In this document: positions 1-4,765 of the stretch, piece by piece
Layout: the number at the start of each line of letters is the position of its first letter
Numbering within the stretch: position 1 is the first letter of the stretch
Assembly: GCA_002771395.1 (NCBI GenBank)
Contig: PCSS01000377.1
Coordinates: forward strand, 294 to 6,225
Source of the DNA: Bacteroidetes bacterium CG23_combo_of_CG06-09_8_20_14_all_32_9
GTDB taxonomy: Bacteria; Bacteroidota; Bacteroidia; Bacteroidales; GWA2-32-17
Reading direction: 5' to 3'
DNA length: 5,932 nt
Made by a program: the position numbers and the translations under genes
The notes under the pieces: model-generated
Told to the model about the DNA's origin: nothing
Databases searched by the model: none
The model's input: only the letters and a program-made list of their open reading frames with translations

Positions 1-475
1 CATTAAAAGAGTGTTTTGTACCAAATTGCGGAATTTCAATGCAATTATCGGATAAATCAATAACCGACTGTTGAACTCCGTTTATCTCGTTACCAAAAAC
101 TACTGCATATTTTTTTTCTTTATCGGGAACAAAATCAAATAAAGAAACACTTTTACTTGCCTGCTCTATCGAAAGAATCTTAAAATCCTCATATTTAAGT
201 CTTTCTATATCCTGTAATGTGCTTTCAAAATATTCCCAATTAACCGATTCGGTTGCGCCCAAAGCGGTTTTTTGAATTTCACGACTTGGAGGTTGAGCGG
301 AAATTCCGCATAAATAAATTTTTTCTATCCTAAAAGCATCGGCTGTACGAAATACAGAACCAATATTATGCTGGCTTCTGATATTGTCAAGTACAATAAC
401 AATAGGGGTTTTAGAAGATTTCCGAAATTCTTCAACCGAAATTCTATTCAACTCGTCTAATAAAAGTTTTTTCAT
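1..475 (-). CDS. SpoU/TrmH-family RNA 2'-O-methyltransferase (partial, C-terminus beyond window)
   Basis: This gene reads leftward from an ATG at 475-473 and runs off the left edge after 158 codons, so only the C-terminal end is missing. It should transfer a methyl group from S-adenosylmethionine to a ribose 2'-OH in tRNA or rRNA, in the cytoplasm. All three SPOUT/SpoU motifs are visible. Motif 1 is HNIGSVFRTADAF at residues 36-48, where N37 and R43 match the conserved Asn and the catalytic Arg of the family. Motif 2 is FGNEINGV at 127-134. Motif 3 begins IEIPQFGTKHSFN at 146-158 and is cut by the edge. There is no N-terminal substrate-binding domain, so this is the short single-domain form common in Bacteroidota, probably lacking only about 20 residues. 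The start is supported by a promoter box 14 bp upstream and by divergence from sucC. The family is certain. The exact RNA target (tRNA Gm18, a wobble position or rRNA) cannot be read from this sequence, so I give no symbol. Confidence 0.93.
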   Translation of the reverse strand, partial: MKKLLLDELNRISVEEFRKSSKTPIVIVLDNIRSQHNIGSVFRTADAFRIEKIYLCGISAQPPSREIQKTALGATESVNWEYFESTLQDIERLKYEDFKILSIEQASKSVSLFDFVPDKEKKYAVVFGNEINGVQQSVIDLSDNCIEIPQFGTKHSFN

Positions 476-489
476 TATCAATATATTTG

Positions 490-497
490 CAAAAGTA
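490..497 (-). promoter_or_regulatory. Bacteroidota -7 promoter box for the RNA methyltransferase gene
   Basis: Read on the minus strand the bases are TACTTTTG, an exact match to the Bacteroidota sigma-70 -7 consensus TAnnTTTG. The box lies 14 bp upstream of the methyltransferase ATG, which implies a leader of under 10 nt. No clear TTTG -33 element stands at the usual distance; that region is only T-rich. Confidence 0.6.
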
Positions 498-501
498 ATA
501 C

Positions 502-530
502 TTGAATTATCCGAAAAAAATATAATTTTG
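502..530 (+). promoter_or_regulatory. sucC promoter (TTG, 18-bp spacer, TAATTTTG)
   Basis: TAATTTTG at 523-530 matches the -7 consensus TAnnTTTG exactly. A TTG at 502-504 is a plausible -33 element with an 18-bp spacer. Transcription would start near 537, giving a leader of about 12 nt before the ATG at 549. The leader is A-rich and has no Shine-Dalgarno sequence, as is usual in this phylum. The element overlaps the spacing region of the opposing methyltransferase promoter, so the two are back to back. Confidence 0.65.
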
Positions 531-548
531 CTCTCAAAAAAATTTACT

Positions 549-1736
549 ATGAATTTACACGAATTTCAAGGGAAAAGCATCTTAAAAAGATATGGAGTTC
601 CAGTACCCGAAGGTGCTGTTGCACATACAGTTGATGCAGCTTATGAAACTGCTAAAGCCATAAAAGATAAAACCGGTACTAATACATGGGCGGTTAAAGC
701 ACAAATACATGCCGGAGGAAGAGGAAAAGGCGGCGGTGTAAAAATTGCAAAAAGTCTTGAGCAGGTTAAAGAAAATGCACAGGCTATTTTAGGAATGACG
801 TTGATTACCCATCAAACAGGACCAGCCGGGAAATTAGTACATAAAGTATTGATTGAACAGGGAATTTATTATCCCGGCGAAAGTCCTGTTAAAGAATTTT
901 ATATGAGCGTGTTACTTAACAGAGCAACCAGCCGTAACATAATAATGTATTCTACCGAAGGCGGAATGAACATAGAAGAAGTTGCTGCAAAAACTCCCCA
1001 TCTTATTTTTAAAGAAGAAATTGACCCCCTTACCGGTGTTGCCGATTTTCAGGCTCGTCGTATAGCGTTTAACCTTGAATTATCGGGTAAAGCATTTAAA
1101 GAAATGCTGAAATTTGTCCCGGCTTTATACACTGCTTTTGAAAAAGCCGATGCTTCACTTTTTGAAATTAATCCGGTTATTAAAACTTCCGACAACCTTA
1201 TAATTGCGGCTGATGCAAAAGTAGTAATTGACGATAGCTCTCTTTACAGGCACCCCGATTTTGAAGAAATGCGTGACCTAAACGAAGAAAATACAGACGA
1301 AACCGAAGCAGGACATTACAATCTTAACTTTGTAAAACTTGACGGCAATGTTGGTTGCATGGTTAATGGTGCCGGACTTGCCATGGCTACAATGGATATT
1401 ATTAAACTTTCGGGCGGCGACCCTGCCAATTTCCTTGACGTTGGCGGTGGCGCTAATGCACAAACCGTTGAAGCCGGCTTCCGTATCATATTAAAAGATA
1501 AAAACGTAAAAGCTATACTTATTAATATTTTTGGTGGTATTGTTCGTTGCGACCGTGTTGCAAAAGGCGTTATTGAAGCTTACAAATCCATCGGCAAAAT
1601 TCCTGTTCCGGTAATTGTTAGATTACAAGGAACTAATGCCGAAGAAGCAAAAAAAATGATTGACGAATCGGGACTTAAAGTTTACTCGGCAATTTCGTTA
1701 CTCGAAGCCGCAGAAACTTTAAAGAAAATTGTATAA
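549..1736 (+). CDS. sucC: Succinyl-CoA synthetase (ADP/GDP-forming) beta subunit
   Basis: This 395-residue protein is the beta subunit of succinate-CoA ligase. With the alpha subunit SucD it interconverts succinyl-CoA and succinate, coupled to NDP phosphorylation, in the TCA cycle. The length fits the family (about 388-397). The N-terminal ATP-grasp domain starts MNLHEFQGKSILKRYGVPVP. The nucleotide-binding K50 and AGGRGKGGGVK (55-65) match the E. coli K46 region. EINPVI puts N208 and D222 at the spacing of the E. coli Mg2+ ligands N199 and D213. The C-terminal CoA-ligase domain has GNVGCMVNGAGLAM (266-279), FLDVGGGAN (295-303) and the phosphate-binding loop GGIVRCD (329-335). The frame stays open up to 384, but that extension overlaps the divergent gene and the promoter, so the ATG at 549 is chosen. 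No sucD follows, and a terminator lies 43 nt past the stop, so it is probably monocistronic. Most Arg codons are CGT, as expected for a well-expressed gene. Confidence 0.98.
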   Translation: MNLHEFQGKSILKRYGVPVPEGAVAHTVDAAYETAKAIKDKTGTNTWAVKAQIHAGGRGKGGGVKIAKSLEQVKENAQAILGMTLITHQTGPAGKLVHKVLIEQGIYYPGESPVKEFYMSVLLNRATSRNIIMYSTEGGMNIEEVAAKTPHLIFKEEIDPLTGVADFQARRIAFNLELSGKAFKEMLKFVPALYTAFEKADASLFEINPVIKTSDNLIIAADAKVVIDDSSLYRHPDFEEMRDLNEENTDETEAGHYNLNFVKLDGNVGCMVNGAGLAMATMDIIKLSGGDPANFLDVGGGANAQTVEAGFRIILKDKNVKAILINIFGGIVRCDRVAKGVIEAYKSIGKIPVPVIVRLQGTNAEEAKKMIDESGLKVYSAISLLEAAETLKKIV

Positions 1737-1779
1737 ACCCATCTGAAGGTATAATTGTTTTAATTTTAACCGATAGTAT

Positions 1780-1817
1780 GTGTCTGAAAACATTTGTTCA
1801 GGCACTTTATCTTTTTT
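1780..1817 (+). terminator. Intrinsic terminator after sucC
   Basis: GTGTCTGAA (1780-1788) pairs with TTCAGGCAC (1797-1805) around the 8-nt loop AACATTTG, giving a 9-bp stem with one G-U pair. The tract TTTATCTTTTTT (1806-1817) follows directly. The hairpin starts 43 nt after the sucC stop. It also lies inside the upstream open-frame extension of the next gene, which argues that the extension is not translated. Confidence 0.7.
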
Positions 1818-1818
1818 A

Positions 1819-1847
1819 TACTTTTACATCCCGAATTTTTAGTTTTA
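1819..1847 (+). promoter_or_regulatory. Weak candidate promoter region for the DUF4294 gene
   Basis: Two near-matches to TAnnTTTG, each wrong only at the last base, lie between the sucC terminator and the ATG at 1880: TACTTTTA (1819-1826) and TAGTTTTA (1840-1847). Some initiation is expected here because a terminator separates the gene from sucC, but neither box is exact and I cannot choose between them. Confidence 0.3.
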
Positions 1848-1879
1848 TCATTGGCATACCAATTGCAAATTCCGTCCTT

Positions 1880-2476
1880 ATGTTTCGCATAATTGTCATT
1901 TTTTTGGTACTCTTTACGTCATTGCAGGCAAAATCGCAAGAGCAAAATCAACAATCTGTTAAAGGATTTTTAGTTTATACACGGGTAATTAACGGCGACA
2001 CTTTACCGCACATTAATTTACCCGAAATTATTGTTTTGCCGCCTCACGAATTCCACTCCAGACGCGAATTTATGAAATACGCCAAACTCTTAAGAAGTAT
2101 AAAAAAAGTGTTGCCTTATGCTAAAATAGTAAGAACTAAATTTTTAATTATTCAGAATGAATTAGAAAAACTCCCTGATGAAAACATGAGAAAAGAATAT
2201 ATTAAATATGCTGAGAAAACACTAAAAAACGATTTTCAGGACGAAATAACAAATCTTACAACATCGCAAGGCAGATTACTGATAAAACTGATAAACCGCG
2301 AAACCGGAAGTACTACTTACGAATTAATAAAGGAATTAAAAGGCTCATTCAATGCTTTTCTTTATCAATCAATTGCACGTATTTTTGGTGAAAATCTGAA
2401 AGATGAATACGACTATAAAGGTAACGATAAGCTAATTGAAGAAATTGTTATAAGAGTTGAGAACGGGGAGTACTAA
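1880..2476 (+). CDS. DUF4294 family protein, predicted exported (Bacteroidota-specific, function unknown)
   Basis: This 198-residue protein begins MFRIIVIFLVLFTSLQAKSQ, a Sec signal peptide with probable cleavage near residues 17-20, so the mature protein should be periplasmic. The body matches what I recall of DUF4294. It has a beta-strand entry around 46-53 (NLPEIIVL) and EFMKYAKLLRSIKKVLPYAK (63-82). The most conserved block runs from LTTSQGRLLIKLINRETGS (126-144) through YELIKELKGSFNAFLYQSIA (147-166) and ends with LKDEYDY and IEEIV. No catalytic motif can be named and the family role is unknown to me. The frame extends upstream to 1778, but those 34 residues run across the sucC terminator hairpin, and starting there would bury the signal peptide. 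The ATG at 1880 is therefore preferred. It lies on the same strand as sucC but appears to be transcribed separately. Arg codons are mixed (5 CGN, 6 AGA), like the other resident genes. Confidence 0.85.
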   Translation: MFRIIVIFLVLFTSLQAKSQEQNQQSVKGFLVYTRVINGDTLPHINLPEIIVLPPHEFHSRREFMKYAKLLRSIKKVLPYAKIVRTKFLIIQNELEKLPDENMRKEYIKYAEKTLKNDFQDEITNLTTSQGRLLIKLINRETGSTTYELIKELKGSFNAFLYQSIARIFGENLKDEYDYKGNDKLIEEIVIRVENGEY

Positions 2477-2509
2477 AAAATTTCAAATTACTAATGCTCG
2501 TTAATATAG

Positions 2510-2542
2510 AACTTTCCAAAAGTTTAAAACTTTTGGAAAGTT
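2510..2542. repeat. Perfect 33-bp palindrome (16-bp arms, 1-nt centre)
   Basis: AACTTTCCAAAAGTTT (2510-2525) and AAACTTTTGGAAAGTT (2527-2542) are exact reverse complements around A2526. The element lies 33 nt after the DUF4294 stop, between two convergent genes. It could act as a transcript-end hairpin, but neither side carries a T-tract and there is almost no loop, so it is not a textbook intrinsic terminator. A promoter-like box starts four bases to its right. That placement would suit an operator for a dimeric regulator, but this is inference. Confidence 0.8.
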
Positions 2543-2546
2543 GTTG

Positions 2547-2554
2547 TAACTTTG
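2547..2554 (+). promoter_or_regulatory. Orphan -7 promoter-like box next to the palindrome
   Basis: TAACTTTG is an exact TAnnTTTG match that starts four bases after the 16-bp inverted repeat. No TTTG -33 element is placed correctly; the nearest, at 2532-2535, is too close. No convincing gene follows on this strand: the open frame here has no recognisable product and runs antisense into the MFS gene. The box may drive an antisense or short RNA, may belong to a lost gene, or may be chance. Confidence 0.3.
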
Positions 2555-2719
2555 AATTTAAAAACCATTGTGATTTTAGTTTACGACAGGTAAGGATGTC
2601 TGAATTTGTAAAATTCTGCATTGATATTTCAATTGAAAATCATATAAAGCACATTATCAGCATGTTGTATATTCAAGTCGCCACTTTTATACGTTACCAA
2701 AAATCATCAGTTGTCAATC

Positions 2720-3982
2720 TTATATCACTTCTATTTTTTTCCCTTTTGTTTCAGGGAAAGTCCATATCCACACACCTGTTAGAATGGCAAAAAGGGCGGC
2801 AAGAGAAATTCCCCCGCTAAGACCATATTGAGTGGCAATAAACACAATAATAAGAGGTGTAAAAAATTGAATACCCCTTGCAATATTGAAAGATGTTCCC
2901 ATAGCCGTATTTCTTATGGCGGTAGGAAAAATTTCTGAAAATAACGGTCCATAACCGCTGAATATACCTGTTCCAAAACCTGTAAGAAACATAAAAATTA
3001 GTATCAAAGAGGGATAGTTAACTATTGAATTCCACATCAATGTAATCATTACAAGTCCAACGGCCATTATGGCAGAATAAATGGAATAAGCAGGTCGTCT
3101 GCCAAATTTATCAGCAATAAAGCCAAAAGTTAAATAACCAAGCAGACCGCCTGCCTGTGTTACTAACATCCATTCGGCTGATTTTGCTAATGCAAGATGT
3201 CTCTGCTCATGCAGATATCCTGGTAGCCAAGAATATGTAAACCAGTATGCAGACATACCAAAAATTGCCAGAAGAAGCGATTTTGTAAATATACCGGCAT
3301 AATCTTTTGAAAATAAAATTAAAAATTTATTTTTTGATTCGGTTTTGATTATTTCAGAAGATAATTTACCTTCAGAGAGCATTTTTTTTCTTTCAAGCCA
3401 GATATCCGATTCGGGCAGTTTTTTTCTTATATATATAACAAGCAGTGCAGGAAGAACTGATATATAAAAACATAACCTCCAGCCGATTTCAGGAGCAAGT
3501 AATCCGCCAATTAATGAAGCAAAAGCCATTCCGATGGGTGCTCCTGTTTGCATAAAAGAACCATATCTTCCTCTCATTTTCTTTGGAAAGGTTTCGCCGA
3601 TATAAGTTTGGCCTGTAGCCCATTCTCCTCCAACTCCCAACCCTGTAATTATTCTGAATATAAGAAGTAGAGCCACACTATTTGAAAATCCGCACAAAAA
3701 AGTTCCTGCGCTGTATATGAGAATAGTCCACTGAAGCACTTTTTTTCTTCCAAAATAGTCGGATAAAAAGCCGAAAATAATTCCTCCGATGGCTGTTGCT
3801 GCAAGTGAAGCACCTAGAACATAAGATAAGGTAATATTATCTAAATTTAATTCTTTTCCGATGGGAATAAGCAGAAAAGTAAAAAGAGTAAGGTCATAAA
3901 AGTCAAATACCCATCCACTCCAACTCATAAAGAATATTTTGAAGTGCTCTTTAATTGGCTTTTCGTATTCGTTTAGAAACAT
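2720..3982 (-). CDS. MFS transporter, sialate/metabolite:H+ symporter type
   Basis: This 420-residue inner-membrane protein has about 12 transmembrane helices and probably imports an organic acid or related solute with protons. TM1 carries the acidic motif FDFYD (26-30). Motif A appears in both halves: GFLSDYFGRKK (71-81) and GFIADKFGRR (287-296). The TM4-TM5 region has RIITGLGVGGEWATGQ (110-125) and ETFPKKMRGR (130-139). LPESDIW (189-195) closes the first half before the central cytoplasmic loop (about 196-225), and the end is FPETKGKKIE (409-418). GGEW plus PESxxW is typical of the SHS (NanT-like) and MHS subfamilies. The substrate cannot be read from sequence, and no sugar or acid catabolic genes adjoin. 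The start at 3982 puts the first helix at the right distance and has an exact promoter box upstream. Eleven of 12 Arg codons are AGA/AGG and none is CGT or CGC, unlike the neighbours, so the gene may have been acquired. It converges on the DUF4294 gene. Confidence 0.93.
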   Translation of the reverse strand: MFLNEYEKPIKEHFKIFFMSWSGWVFDFYDLTLFTFLLIPIGKELNLDNITLSYVLGASLAATAIGGIIFGFLSDYFGRKKVLQWTILIYSAGTFLCGFSNSVALLLIFRIITGLGVGGEWATGQTYIGETFPKKMRGRYGSFMQTGAPIGMAFASLIGGLLAPEIGWRLCFYISVLPALLVIYIRKKLPESDIWLERKKMLSEGKLSSEIIKTESKNKFLILFSKDYAGIFTKSLLLAIFGMSAYWFTYSWLPGYLHEQRHLALAKSAEWMLVTQAGGLLGYLTFGFIADKFGRRPAYSIYSAIMAVGLVMITLMWNSIVNYPSLILIFMFLTGFGTGIFSGYGPLFSEIFPTAIRNTAMGTSFNIARGIQFFTPLIIVFIATQYGLSGGISLAALFAILTGVWIWTFPETKGKKIEVI

Positions 3983-4029
3983 ATTGATAAATATAATTTA
4001 ATTTGAAATTAACATTCTCAACCATAAAA

Positions 4030-4037
4030 CAAAGGTA
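4030..4037 (-). promoter_or_regulatory. Promoter -7 box for the MFS gene
   Basis: On the minus strand the bases read TACCTTTG, an exact TAnnTTTG match 47 bp upstream of the MFS ATG. That implies a leader of about 40 nt, longer than those of the other genes here. The expected -33 region is T-rich without a clear TTTG at standard spacing. Confidence 0.55.
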
Positions 4038-4121
4038 AATAAAATTTCAAAAAAAAAATTAAAGGTTAAATAATATTTTGATGTATTGAATGTAAAAAAT
4101 AATGCCACTTCCTTTGTCAGT

Positions 4122-4189
4122 GTAAACTCCGGCATGACATTATGGTAAAAAAACATTCCATCGGTAAAGTTCCGTAGGAACGACATTAT
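4122..4189. repeat. Pair of imperfect direct repeats with a small dyad (likely degenerate dispersed repeat)
   Basis: On the minus strand, 4189-4164 and 4143-4122 share the frame ATAATGTC, then (G/A)T(T/G)CC, a GG-containing middle and (G/T)TTTAC, with 20 bp between the copies. The copy at 4164-4189 contains the dyad GTTCC-GTA-GGAAC (4169-4181). The copy at 4122-4143 lies largely within TGTCA...TGACA (4115-4139). The GTTCCGTAGGAAC core resembles, from memory, a dispersed intergenic repeat in Bacteroidota genomes, but I cannot confirm that here. Confidence 0.5.
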
Positions 4190-4192
4190 TGC

Positions 4193-4200
4193 TATCTTTG
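4193..4200 (+). promoter_or_regulatory. Orphan -7 promoter box
   Basis: TATCTTTG matches TAnnTTTG exactly and sits next to the direct-repeat pair. No TTTG -33 element precedes it at normal spacing. Downstream start codons give only 2-4 codon frames (ATG at 4219 and 4227) or an unremarkable 31-codon frame (ATG at 4241). The next notable element is the terminator hairpin at 4378-4412, so any transcript would be about 200 nt and apparently non-coding. Confidence 0.35.
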
Positions 4201-4296
4201 TTCTTTAATAAATAAATAATGGTGTAATGGAACATTTCTAATGCTTTTTATTTTTACCAATAGGATAATTCTAAAAATATCCCATACAATTACGTC

Positions 4297-4316
4297 ATTC
4301 CTGCAAAAGCACGAAT
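4297..4316. repeat. Small hairpin resembling the GTCATTCCTGC-type dispersed repeat
   Basis: ATTCCTGC and GCACGAAT pair around AAAA, with one C-C mismatch. Together with the preceding GTC and the following ATCC it looks like a decayed copy of the GTCATTCCTGCGAAAGCAGGAAT-like palindromes found between genes in many bacteria. The assignment rests on recall of that motif. Confidence 0.4.
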
Positions 4317-4377
4317 ATCCTTTAAAATTGGAGTAATATCAATTTATATCTAACACATCAAAATATTATTTAGCCGT

Positions 4378-4412
4378 AAAACAGGATTTCTTGCGGAAAA
4401 TCCTGTTTTTTT
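4378..4412 (+). terminator. Strong intrinsic terminator hairpin (possibly bidirectional)
   Basis: AAAACAGGATTT (4378-4389) and AAATCCTGTTTT (4398-4409) are perfect 12-bp complements around an 8-nt loop. The T-run at 4406-4412 overlaps and extends the right arm. The minus strand also ends the stem in TTTT, so termination in both directions is possible. No protein gene on either strand ends here. The only transcript it could close on the plus strand would begin at the orphan promoter near 4193. On the minus strand it would insulate the MFS promoter region from transcription across the 21-bp array. Confidence 0.65.
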
Positions 4413-4490
4413 ATTTCCCGACTTGTGAAATTATCTCCATATTTTTTTAAATAGCCAAAGTCACTTATAAAACTTGCGGAGTGAATTGTA

Positions 4491-4670
4491 AAACTCTTAA
4501 AGGGGATTAGGAAACTCTTAAAGGGGATTAGGAAACTCTTAAAGGGGATTAGGAAACTCTTAAAGGGGATTAGGAAACTCTCAAAGGGGATTAGGAAACT
4601 CTTAAAGGGGATTAGGAAACTCTTAAAGGGGATTAGGAAACTCTCAAAGGAGATTAGGAAACTCTCAAAG
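4491..4670. repeat. 21-bp tandem repeat array (8 full units plus a partial)
   Basis: Eight contiguous 21-bp units run from 4491 to 4658, each starting AAACTCT and most ending GGGGATTAGG. A decayed ninth follows (recognisable to 4670), and a very diverged unit may precede at 4470-4490. Units 1-4, 6 and 7 are identical. Units 5, 8 and 9 carry CTCTCAAA in place of CTCTTAAA, and unit 8 also has GGAGATT. The period is seven codons, so one frame per strand stays open. Every difference between units changes an amino acid in both frames, the minus frame opens only with TTG, and the plus frame lacks a usual start, so I read it as non-coding. There are no spacers, so it is not CRISPR. The array ends about 58 bp upstream of the glucosaminidase -33 region. 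Confidence 0.95.
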
Positions 4671-4716
4671 CGTTTTGTAAAACTGCTCAATAAAAAATGC
4701 CATTTCTTTATAATTT

Positions 4717-4752
4717 TTTGGTTTTTATATCAAACCATGTAGTTTACATTTG
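4717..4752 (+). promoter_or_regulatory. Promoter of the GH73/LysM gene
   Basis: TACATTTG (4745-4752) is an exact -7 consensus match. TTTG at 4717-4720 (or TTGG at 4718-4721) could be the -33 element, with a rather long spacer of 23-24 bp. Transcription would begin near 4759, leaving a leader of only about 7 nt before the ATG at 4766. The box lies inside the upstream open-frame extension (from 4697), which supports the start at 4766. Confidence 0.55.
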
Positions 4753-4765
4753 TATTTTTATTCCA

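Larger units (their letters stand above)
3983..4765. other. 783-bp gene-free intergenic region rich in repeats
   Basis: This interval separates the divergent MFS and glucosaminidase genes and contains no credible coding sequence. In order it holds the MFS promoter, a pair of imperfect direct repeats, an orphan promoter box, a small hairpin resembling common dispersed bacterial repeats, a strong hairpin terminator, a 21-bp tandem array and the glucosaminidase promoter. Two open frames on the minus strand (3998-4186 and 4370-4690) are by-products of these repeats. Its length and repeat content contrast with the 73-bp and 143-bp gaps on the left of the window. Confidence 0.7.

Noticed and set aside
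384..548. Upstream extension of sucC by 55 residues
   Set aside because: It overlaps the divergent methyltransferase gene and the sucC promoter, and the protein homology begins at MNLHEFQGK.
1278..1463. Minus-strand frame inside sucC
   Set aside because: It lies wholly antisense to a certain gene and has no recognisable domain.
2510..2542. Palindrome considered as an ordinary intrinsic terminator for the DUF4294 gene
   Set aside because: There is no T-tract on either side and only a one-base centre. It may still stabilise transcript ends, so I left it as an unassigned palindrome.
2494..2820. Plus-strand 108-residue frame between DUF4294 and the MFS gene
   Set aside because: It reads through the 33-bp palindrome and then antisense across the MFS 3' end, and it shows no recognisable domain.
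3998..4186. Minus-strand 62-residue frame upstream of the MFS gene
   Set aside because: It is a translation of the imperfect direct repeats and spans the MFS promoter box, with no protein-like features.
4491..4679. Tandem array considered as a CRISPR array
   Set aside because: The units are contiguous with no unique spacers, only 21 bp long, and no cas gene is present.
4370..4690. Minus-strand 106-residue frame with heptad repeats (SFLIPFK)
   Set aside because: It opens only with TTG, its differences between units are all non-synonymous, and its 3' end runs through the terminator hairpin at 4378-4412. It is a by-product of the 21-bp period.
4485..4739. Plus-strand open frame through the array reading KLLKGIR heptads, like an amphipathic peptide
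   Set aside because: A stop (TGA at 4482-4484) lies just before the array, no ATG/GTG/TTG start is available in frame at its beginning, and the unit variants are not synonymous.
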